NCBI GenBank assembly: GCA_037783415.1
Contig: JAZGTN010000025.1
Span: 2,604,001-2,668,000 of the forward strand
DNA length: 64,000 bases
Direction of reading: 5' to 3'
Source: Leptasterias polaris
Lineage: Eukaryota; Echinodermata; Asteroidea; Forcipulatida; Asteriidae
The translations under genes and the position numbers were made by a program. This document shows positions 48,401 through 60,400 of this stretch, one piece after another (position 1 is the stretch's first letter; the number at the start of each line of letters is the position of its first letter). The notes under the pieces were generated by a model, which worked only from the letters and a program-made list of their open reading frames with translations, made no database searches and was not told the DNA's origin.

Positions 48401-51400
48401 GTTCCAGGCTTTATGGAGCGCAGATAAGATAATGTACACTTTCCTAGAAGCATTGTCTGTGTAGACTGTTTTTCAAGACGTAACAGTTTTTTGCACTGAC
48501 CCAAGGCTATAAGGAATAGAATAAAAGTGTTGGAGGATCTCTGTTTCATTTAATTTTTATTTATTTTTTCTTCTTAATCCCCCCCCCCTTTTTTTTGTAG
48601 GAGATGGTAATTAAAAATGGAAAATACCAGCACGGAGGACAGTACGACAAAGTGGTGTTACTTGGGCGAGGAACCTTCGGAGACGTTTTTTTAATAAAGG
48701 ACAAAGTTACCAAAATGAACTTTGTCGCCAAACGAGTGAGTTAATTTTGATGGCCTAAAACTTCTCTGACTTCACCCAAATTGATTTTATCAAGCTGTTT
48801 TACATATGCGGGATTCTGTTTCTTCAAATACTTTAGTCCAACAAAATTTATGGCTATAAAAATATTATCATATCGTTGGGAAAGTAAAATATAGCCATGA
48901 ATTATATGAAATTAAAATACGAATCTACCAGAGAATAAGACTTGACCTCCATTCCCGGTTACTGGTAAAGAGTTAAGAATTTGGCCATGTTATCATTAAA
49001 TTTATGTAATGGTCGCACATATTCAGGCAAAGGGAGCTTCTGAAAAACAGGCATCCTTGTCCCAAGTTTTGATTTTGTTTCAATGTTTTAGCAAATTTGT
49101 TCGGGTATTGTCTATATCCAAGAATTCTGTACAAATAGAATTTAAAAAGAAGATTTGATTGCATAGAAAAACTTAGTCTTATTTCAAGTTGTTTTCTTGT
49201 TTTCGCTACACGTTTGAGGCTTGCACAGTCTTTTGGATCAGTACTCTTCAAAATACTAACGATGTGTTTGTGTATGTGTTGTACTTTAGGTCCCTTTGGA
49301 GAAGTTTTCATGCAACGAGGCTCTTATTTTGAGTGGTTTGGAGCACTCTTATGTCAGTGGTCTTCTTGGTCTGATGAGGAGCGGTGACATGGTTTATTTC
49401 TTCTTGAAGTACCATCCAGGCCAGACCCTGCAGAAGCTCATCGAGAACGAGAAGGTTCTTGGACAGGGGAGGGCACTGTTTCTTATCAAACAGCTGTTCG
49501 AAGCACTAGACTTGCTTCATGGAAAAAGAGTTATCCACAAGGATGTCAAACGTAAGTTGAATCCATTTTTAACAACTGGGCCCAATTTCGTAATGCTGCT
49601 TAACCCTTTCAGCCCCAAGGGCGACTATAGTCGACTGTGCACTATACCCTGCTTCAGCCCTAAGGGCGACTATAGTCGCCCATGATAACACACAACAAAG
49701 CACTCAAGCCTGGGCACAAAGGCCATTTGTTAAAAATCTGTAGTTTTGTCCATGTTCACCCTCCATACCCAAGCTTACCATCATTGGAAAGAGAAAGATC
49801 GGATCTTTCCAATGACGGTGAAATAAAATAGGGTTGTTATTTTGCAATCGCTTCAAATTAGAGTAGAAAGATCCGAAATGCCAAACACCTACGGAGCGCC
49901 ATAAGGTTGTGTGCAAAAAAGTGTTTGGGTTTTCAGAACACACTGAGGAAACAAAGACCAAGAACTTGGACATTTGTTGGCTGATTTCAATGATTTCTGA
50001 ATAATATGAAAGAAAATTCAATAAGTAAGACAATTTGTATTACTCATTATGCTCTTAAATAAAATCTTCAAGGTAATAACAGAGTTTGTAAAATCAAACT
50101 TTGAACACCAGGTTCCTGTTGTGTGAGGAAGTGTGCTTCACGCTTGAGTGGTCAAAGAACTTGGGCTCCAGCAGTTGTTTATGTCAAAAGAACTTGGGGC
50201 TGAAAGGGTTAAGCAAAATAAGTAGCTAGGCGCAACAAAACTGTGCTTACCAGAATAAGGTTACCAGCCAAACTGCCATGTCACATGTACAATTTGTGAC
50301 TGGTATCCTGCTCATTTCTGCTTAGCAGACAAGTGTTAAGGAGTATTTTCTGCTTTAGCAGCTCTATGAAATTGGGCCCAGGTGTCACAACTGTGGACAG
50401 GGCCCATTTTCATGGAGCTGCTTAAGCAGTATATATTGCTTAACAATTTTCTGCTAAGCAAAAATTTGCAGGATACCAGCCACAATTGGTACATGTGGAA
50501 TGGTATTTCCACTGGTAACCTTATTCTGGCGAGCATAATTTGATGGTGCTTAACTATTCCTTTTTTTGCTGCTATGAAATTGGGCCCAGATCTATTTGTG
50601 CTCAAGTGTTTTCTGTGGCGTGGGGTTGTTTCAGGCATGAGAATCTTCCGGTTTAAACTGGAATTCCGGTTTTTTCCCTTTCAAATTTGTCATCTTCGAG
50701 TTCAATGTGAATTTGATATAAAATTTGGGGGGTGAGTTGTAGGGGTATACATTTGGATCTCGCTAATCCCTCTTCTTGGTCTTAAGTTTACTCATTTACC
50801 TTTACACGCTTCCGTTTGTAATAATTTGCCGCCCGGCAGCGGCCGGCCCAATATATATGCGTTGATTTGTTTCTTCCATGTGCAGCGCGTTCAATTGATA
50901 TGTGTAGACTTCTTTCAGTTTTTCCCTGCATCATTCATAGTACGGTTTGACCGTATACATGTATGTTTACTGTTGCAGAAAAGGAACATGTGTGGAGACA
51001 TTGAAAAGTCTACTGACAACAACGCACGGTGTTTTGTATGGATGCGCGCGCATCGTTAGACTTTTTTTACAAGTCGTTTCTTCGATACGTTTAATTTTTA
51101 TACGGCTGGAGATATTTTTACAAATTGAACTATGACCTGGAACAAACTTCGAGACAATGCATATTGATATGCAATGAGTGTGCGACACACGTGTGAGGAG
51201 ATTCGTTGATGTTTGACGTCTTCGTGGGAGTTAGTTCGGAAGATCATTTTATTTTGAGCTTTTTTAGACAATGTACGTCTAGCACTGTTATGATTTCATC
51301 TTTTAAAAAAATATTTTCCTGCTATTAACTCGTCCTAGATCCCACCCATGGTCCCAATAACGCCAGAGGGATTCACCGTGTGCGACGCTGACGCCTGGGT

Positions 51401-54400
51401 AAACTTGCCCAAATTCCGGACACGCAAAAATTCTGGACTTTGCCCAAAATTAGCGTTAGATTTTTCTGTTTTTTTTTATCATCGCATATTCTCATGCCTG
51501 TTGTTTACTTGTTGAAACCGTGGAGTTTAACAAAAGGGGATCCGGATGTTTCGACAGAGAGAGGACAAGTGTTTTTTGTTTTTTTTTACAAAACCAATGG
51601 GGAGGTTTTTTTAAAAATAAAAAATTAATCCAAACCATGCAAGAACAAAGTAAAGTCCTTGGTTTACGGGGTTGATATACATGCGGGTACATGTAGTATG
51701 CAGTCACCACATTATATCATTCTGCAGGCTTTAATGTTTATTGTTAAAACCCTGTGGATGATATTGAATGGACAGACAGTACGAGGGTTGACTATACTGT
51801 GTAGATTGCATTCACCATGTGATATATTGCAGGCTTGCATAGTTTATCTATCATTCAAAACCTCAGTGGTTGACATTGAATGTGTTTTTGTTCTGGTATT
51901 TTCTTTCAGCCCAAAACATAATGGTCGATGAGCATGATCACATTCAACTAATTGATTTTGGAGAATCGGAGCGCTTTGTGAATGAGTTGATGCCACCGAT
52001 GGACCCGAAAGGCACAGAGTGCTACATGGCACCAGAAATCGCAAGTAAGTAGCAATAATGGGCACAAGTGCCAAGACCGGGATTAAACCCAAACTCTGCT
52101 GATCAGAAACACCAGAGCTTGAGTCCAGTGCAATTGACCGCTCGGCCAAGACACGCCACAAAATGGCGAGCGTGACGACAGTGGCCGCAGTATGATGCTG
52201 ATGCAAGTGGTCAATACAACAATCCTAAAAGAACAAATACCTCAATAGTATTTGACTAGCTTGCTCTAGTCATCGTCAGTCTACTAGAGCAAGCTAGTCG
52301 AAACGTTGAGGGAACAACTGTCCTCCTAAATTCACCGTCCTCAGGTAAAACAGTGGGGAAAATTGGGCACAGCATTTTGGGGGAAAAAACGGACAGAAAG
52401 CAAAAAGCCTTTTTACCAAATCGATACTTATATTTTTATCAGTGTAAAATTTCAGGCAAGTCAACCCCTCTGCCCCTCCTTAACCAAAGAGTCCCCATAC
52501 GCTCTAGCCTGAACATCTGACGTCATGCTATGAGGCTCGTGAATAACGCCAGATACTAGCCTCGAGTGCCTGGCACGATCCTGCCGGATGTACCTTTGAC
52601 CTCGCATTCATTTTGCAGTCGATTCACAGTACATGTGTACATCCAACACACTACAATGATGTAAACTTTATCGTTCATGTTGTCATGCAGGTTGTGATTA
52701 ACCCTTTCCTTACCATAGGCGACTTTAGTTGACTGCACTAGTACCCCTTCTTCCTTACCATTGGCGACTTAAGTCGACCAAGCTTACACACAAAAAAGCA
52801 CTCAAGCCTGAGCACAAAGGCCATTTGTAATAAAGCTGCAGTTTTGTCCATGTTCACCCTCCATACCCAAGCTTACCTTCATTGGAAAGGGAAAGATCAG
52901 ATCTTTTTTAAATGATGGTAAAATAAAATAAGGTTGCTATTTTGCAATCTCTTCAAACTGGAGTTGAAAGATCCGAAATGCCAAACACCTACGGAGCGCT
53001 GTATGGTTGCGTACAAAAAAGTGTTTGAGATTACAGATCATACCAAGTAAAGAAAGACAAAGAACTGTTTTTATATATTTTGCTGTAAAACAATGTCTTC
53101 AAGGAGATAATGGGGTTTGTAAAAACGGAAAGCTTTCCGTTGTGTAAGAATGTGTGTTTCACGCTTGAGTGGTCAAACGATGCAGTCACCAGCAGTTGTT
53201 TAATGTCCAAACAATTCGGTAAGGAGAGGGTTAAAGATTGTTTTTGTACTTTTGCTCAATTGCAGGAAGCGATATCTACAATACAACCGTCGACATCTGG
53301 AGTGCTTTTTGCACCTTCATCTGCTCCATCAGTGGAGATCCACCATGGTGCCGACGGTTGAAAGAAATCAAACTCAAGTTCTACATTGTAAGTATGACAG
53401 TGCTTGGGTGCGTTTTCGCAGCTGTAACCAATAACTGTTTCGGTCACTGACCAGTGAGTAACCAATAGCAGGCCTGTGAGATCTCTGTTTTTTTGTTTTT
53501 TTAACTTTTTGGCCTTATATCATGTATAAATGCTTGGCAACAATAATGTACAACTACAATAATGTGAAATAAGCCTAGTTACTGGATCAATGGGGTGCCC
53601 CAATTAGACCAGCGTAAATGCGTTACGCGCGTTCACTTGACGTTCCACGATCATTCTTACATCATGTTGTGTTTCAGCTCTTTTTGTTAGGGTCCACTCA
53701 CAGGCCTGCAATAGCCAAGTCAATCGAAGCAGTAATTGGTTACAGCCGCCAAATTGCACCCCTTGCTAGAGCACTTGGTCTAACTTCTCAGAGCTGCTCA
53801 ACCACTGACCATCGGAATCCCCAGACTTTTCCGTATTCAGAGGGACACTTCGGATTGGGTGCTTTGGGCTATAAAAAGCGTTTGTTATGAAATTAATATG
53901 GTTGGAAAGATGTTATAAAAGTAGAACACAATGATCCACACAAATACCTCAAAACTGTGTGGTTTTCCTTTTATATTGTGAAAAACCACCGTCCGCCATT
54001 TTGTGGAGTTTAAAATTTTGTTCTACAAAATGGTGAACTGTGTTAGTTCACGAAGTGAAAGGAAAAACCACACTATTTTGAGGTATATGTGTGTGGTTTA
54101 TTACATTCTACTTTTATAACATTTTTCCAACCATATTCATTTCATACACAAAAGCCCAAAGTGTCGATCCAAGGAAACATGTCCCTTCAAGGCTTGATTA
54201 AGTTTCGGAATTTTCAGATATTTGGTTGTTGAGAATACCGCTGTCACAATGAAACCATGACTTTCATGTAACCAATCGGTCGGGTTGGCGTAGTGGTATC
54301 ATGCCTTGCCTTCTACCCCTGGGACCCTGGTTCAAATCCTGCCGGGGGCACTATGTGGACGGGGTTCTCAGTCCCTGTCTGATTGCGTGGGTTTTCCCTG

Positions 54401-57400
54401 GAATAATTCTCTGGGGTTTTCCTCCGACATCTGAAAATTCCTTCAGTGTCTTCTCTCAATGAGGTTCTTGGCTAGTAAAGTGATTAAATTCTGAGAGTCC
54501 TTGGTTCACATTTCACAACCAGATCTAATAAATGAAATGGAAATGAAATCGTTCTCGTAAAATGTTCCAGCATTAAACCTTGCAACTTGGGATCCAAACT
54601 CCTTCTAAGGCTTCATAACATAAAACAATTTCCCATGATTCGGGTTCTAGATTGGAAGTGCTGAGGAGCCCCCGCTGCAGGATGTTCCATCCAACACAGA
54701 TCCAAGAGTCTTTGAATTCATTGCATCTGGGCTTGTGACCGATTTTCGCCAGAGGCCCTCATCAGCTCAAGTCTTGGAGAACTTCCCAGATGAACTCGGT
54801 GAGTTACCACGTTCCTTGTATACTACATCAGTGGCGTGTCGTGGCCCAGCCGTCTAGTTCACCACACCCAAGCTCTGGTGTTGTCAGCAGCAGAGTGTGG
54901 GTTCGAATCCCAGTCATGACACTTAAGCAAGGCAGGCACCATAATTGCTTCGTAAAAAGTTACGGAATGTTATGCATTCTGCTTTACCAGCCAGGCTCCA
55001 TGCCTAAGGGGTAACCCTGTGTCAGCCCCAGGAGTAGGTGGCAATGTGCCCCATGTGATTTGGGTTGTCAGCCCCTAATCAGTGAAGTGTAGCCCTCACC
55101 TTGAATGGCCTTTCGGCCTTGTGATGTGAGGCGATTTTTCATAGACAAAATAATAAAACTTAAAAGTTATGGCTAGTAACAATAACTGTCCAGAAGAAGG
55201 GGCCAGACTATATGCTCCTCTTTAGTTCCTTCACAAAGATTTGAATGGAGATAAAACTAAAGCCGTTTCAAAATTACTGCTTTATAATGAACATGCGTTT
55301 CAAGAATGTCCTTAGGCGTTCACGGCTACGGCTTGATGGCTGGTCCTTATGTGTTGAAGTATGGGACGTCCTCAGTGACACCCTTAGCAGCAGTCATAGC
55401 CGTAGTCGTTGCCTCCAATTAGGATATAGCCATAGCCAGTATGGACATGGCCCCGGACAAAACAGCCAAATCGCCCTAAGAATGTTAGGGAAGAATGTAA
55501 AATTAAACATGCGCTGTTTCGTCATAGAAATATTCATGAGCAAAGATCTTCCAAGAAAGCTAGTGCACAGTACAAAGGAACTATTCAAGACAGTATTAAT
55601 CCCTTTAACCCCCCACACAATTTGCACAGTACTTGCTTTGCCCTGTTTGGTGGGGTATTGTCCGAAAACCTCAGGCCATTGAAGCCCTAGTTCCTTTGAG
55701 TAGCCACATGGTCTTAATGAGCCTGGAATGACCTCATATGAATAATGATTATTCAGGTTTACAAGAATCTATTTATACCTACTTTCAACAAGCCCTACAC
55801 CAGTACCTCTGGGAAAAAACAGCTGTTTTTGTGAAAATACCGCATGTTAAATGTTCAGAAATCGCCGGTGTGAGATAAATCTTATTGTGTCTTGATCCGT
55901 GTCATTAATCATGCACCAACGACTCTTTGTGCTCATTTTTTCTTCCTTTATAGTGGATGAGCTGTATGATGTGCGAGCTGTCGACAAGGAGCTGAACCCA
56001 CCTCCTGAAGCCCCTTTTGGTATTCCAAGAGCCATCTGCATTGAGCCCATAACTCCATGCACTCCGAGAGGCCCAAAGACGGACATCTTTCGGGCTTCCC
56101 AGCAAACTGTCTCCCCAGATGATAGCCTGGATATAACCCAGTTATACGATGTAGAGGATGCAGTTCAGAACCCACCTGAAAGGTAATTTTTGTTGGGAGG
56201 GATCATAGGTTATCCTGCTGAGGTCAGGGTTCACATGAGATACTCTAAACTTGTTTCTAGAAACTGCTTAGGGAAGAATGCAAGTGGTATAGGTGTAAGT
56301 TCTGTTGAAAGAAGGTATGATTAAATTGTTGTAAACCTGAATAATCATTATTCATATGAGGTCATTCCAGGCTCATTAAGACAATGTGGCTACTCAAAGG
56401 AACTAGGGCTTCAATGGCTTGAGGTTTTCGGACAATAACCCCACCAAACTTGGCAAAGCAAGTACTGTGCAAATTGTGTGGGGGGTTAAAGGATTATGAG
56501 GATTAAGGGAGGATTAAGGGGATTAAGTTTGTACTAGCTTACTTGGAAGATCTTTGCTCATGAATGTTTCTATGACAAAACAGCCTGTGTGCGCTGACCT
56601 GTAAGTTAATGAGCAGATTATCTCGGCCATCAAGTGGTACTGCAAAACGTGTAAATAATGCAGGTTTAATTTTGCATTCTTCCCTTATGTGGAGTCTAAT
56701 CAACTGCAAATTACCAATTTCAGGGTTGTCTTTGTTTTGTTATTTTAGCATTATGTAGCAGAGGAAATACACAAATACAGATAAACAAAAACTAAGCATC
56801 TTTCCTGTGGACAAACCCAAAGCCGTTTAGATTAATACTTCTTCAGTTAAGACCTACAAGATAGCAAGTAATTTTTTAATTCATGACATAATAGTTCAGG
56901 AGACTGTTTCCGAATCATTTTTTTGAACATAATCTAATAATAACTAGTTCTTATATAGCACATTTTACAATAACGTATCAATGCGCTTTACATTAGTGCC
57001 CTGGTCTATGGGCCAAAAACATTCATTTAATCTTTCTCAGCTCCCTGGGGAGTATACAACCCTGGGCTGCCGTGATGGCGCTCCGAAGGCTTTTTCAAAC
57101 ACAATATCAACCTCTACCCTCGCAGGTACCTATTTATACCCCTGGGAGAAGCAAGTATAAGTAAAGCATCTTGTTCAACTGCTGATGCTATGAGCAACTT
57201 TTCGAGCTAACTGTAACAGAAAAATTTGCTTAAGCATTTTAAGCATAATTCATAGGTTAGCAATAAAATAAGGCAGCCACCTTGTACGTTCACTATATGC
57301 ATTGTTACGTCATTCATTTTCATGCAGTAAGCACAGAGAGGTTAGCATGCCTTTTCGTGTGCTTACAGTTAGCTGCGCTATGAAATAGAAACTCTTACGA

Positions 57401-60400
57401 AAGCACAGAATCGGCCGTTAAGCAGCTCTTTGATAATGGGCCCAGCTTACAGTTTTTAGTTTTTATTTTATTTCAGCCACATCCAACAGCGCAAGCGCCA
57501 ATAACAGGATGGATAAAAACATTAAATTACATAAAATAGCACAATAAAATTATATAAACAAACAAAACAAGACAGAGATTAAAATGGTGAACAGTTCTTA
57601 CATCAAAAAAATAAATAAAAAGTTAAAACATAAGTTACACTCTGGACCCGACCTCCCCCTTCAGATAAAAAAATCACAAGATTTCATTGATTTTATGTTT
57701 GAAGGCAGGAAGGGTGAGGTGGAAAATGTCAATACTGGGATTTGAATGGGTAATTCTGTTGTAATTAGAGGACAGACGATGAATAAAACCGTTTTTAGTG
57801 GCATTGACTTTATTGTTTGGAACGTAAAACAGGTCAGGATGCCGAAGGTTGGGGCGGGGAATCTTCAGGGGAAAAAGGGAAAACAGATTACTGGTAAAGT
57901 AAGAGTTCACACATTTGAAAAGAAAAGTCAGATCCAGACTCTGTCTACGTTTCTTTAGTGAATCAAGAGGAGACAAATTAACAATATGTGTGTTGTCTAC
58001 ATTGTAGTACAGTACAGTATGTCACTTATTCCTATACCAATTTGAAAGCGTTTAAAATGATGACACTCTTCAAACCCGATTCAAATAAATTGCACAATAT
58101 ATGGCTTCTGATGTCAATAGTGATGATATCTTGCCTTCCAGAAAGTGCCCTGGAATACAAAAGGTCACTGTTTTGTGTAGCAAGATGATAATCTGTTGTA
58201 TTTATGCCTACCTCTCAGTAAAGAGCAACCGAGACAACTAGATGATGATGAAGAAATGGACATGTACGGAGCAAGTCTAGACATGTATGGACTTGATTTC
58301 AGCATGGACGTCCAAGCACCTGGTCCTGACAAAATCGATGGAGCCCCAGTCAAGAAGGACATCGAAACTGGCCCAAGCCACACCACCAATCCTGCTGGTC
58401 TACTTGATGGAGACATAGAGGTTCAAGCATCTGGTCCTGATGAAATTGATGGAGCCCACGCCAAGAAGGACTTGGATCATGCAGCTCCACTACTGGGTGT
58501 TCAGGAGTTACATGTACTCTCCAAGAGCCTGTCTCCACCCAACAGCCATGCAGCTCTCAGCTTCATCAAAGACCAGTCGGGGGACCAACTTGGTAAATAA
58601 AAAGCTTTCCTTTTTTAGTTGAGCACTCGTGCGGGAGGAGATATCTTTGTTGTGATTGGTCAGTCCATGAATGGGGTGGAAATATCTAAAGCCGTGTTCC
58701 CATTGGACTTTGTTTTTGCTAAAGTACCGTGACTTTTCTGTAGATTTACAAAATTAAATCCATGTCAACTTACCGTGACCGTGATGTAAAACTAACAGGC
58801 CGAAAGAGGTCGCGGAAGACTTCCGCTCAGCCACGGTTACTTAACTTAACAGGGCCGCTAAAAAGTCCAATGGGAAAGCTCCGCGCTGTAAACCTACCGC
58901 GACCACGAAGTAAAACGCTATACAAACAACACCACTTCCTGTATACGACACAACTATACACAGAGGGCGCACGAAAATGGTGGTATGGTTCCCTGTCTCG
59001 TTTGCACTGATGGCAGCGTGTGTACATGTAGCATGCATTACAAAAACAACGATCAGCGCTTTTTCAATCTCGTCCAGTTGCTGTAGTTTCGCTACTGTGC
59101 ACATGTGGTTAGAAACATGGCAGATTTGATCGATTTTGTGAGGAGTTTAATTGGACTAGATAAACGTGAAAATGCTGATGAATTCAACGCGAGAAAACTA
59201 CGTCACAGCAGTCACAGGCAAGTCATATCCTGCATAGGTCAAAGGTGACTGTGCACAGCGCCCGCGATGTGTGACATTCTGCCAGTTTCGAACAGCAAGT
59301 TAACTGTTCCGTCGCGGAATTTAAGTCCAGGTGGGAACGCACGGTAGAATTACACTTAATCCAGTCACGGTAATTTACCGCGTGGCCGCGGAAGAAAAAG
59401 TCCAATGGGAACACGGCTATAGTTGTGATTGGTCAATCGCATGAATGGGGAGGAATTATCTTGGTTGTGGTTGGTCAGTCGCATGAATGGGGAGGAGCTC
59501 AATGGATCAGTCTGTTGCATTTCAGTTAACTTCGATCCCACGGAGGAAAGTAACGTTTCTCCTCCTGAATTATTTTGATTTCGCAGATAAGTCGCTGGAG
59601 CTTCCAGAAAGTTTGCATCAAGTGTTGGTCGTCGGTTCAGTGGAGCGATCTAGCTCACGGATTGTCTATGACTCGGTGAGTAGAACTATGTACAGGGTAG
59701 TCTTGGCCCCAGACGTCAGTGATCCATAGGGGATTGTGTATGCTGAGCTGCCAACTCTCCCTGATTCTGCAAAAAGTTCCCAGAAAATAAACCAATCTTT
59801 CCATGTTCTGCTGAACAAGTTTTACAATCTCCCTGTTTATGGAAACTTTGTCCCAGTTATTTTGCATGTAATTTTAGAAAATCTCACTTATTGTTGTACA
59901 AGTTCTCCTTGATTGCAAAATGCAAATTTTGGCAGTTCTGCGTATGTTGCCTCGCTAGTAATTCTAGTTTTATTTTTATATATCAACATTTATACAGGAT
60001 TAAAACAATCGATCGCTTCCAAAAACCGAAGGTATACTTTGCCTTTAAGAAAGACACAACCATTATTGCTTCGTCCTTTGGATGGGAAGTAAAACCATTG
60101 GTCCCATGTGTTTTGTAATGCATGTAAAATAACCCAGTACACTCATCGTTAAGTGAAGGGGTTCGCCCCGATGTTTTCTGGTATGATCGGCTGCAGATTG
60201 CGCCACAGCACCTTGTAAACCACTGCATGGTGCTGTGTAAATAACTGAGTCTGATATTTCAAACATAGCTCCGCATACCTTGTAAAAAAATAACAATCTG
60301 GGGTTGAACAAAGAAAGATTGCCTAGATGGGGATTTGAACCACTGACCTCCAGTTTAATATGCCGGCCCTTTACCAACTAAGCTATGCCGGTGCTCTACC

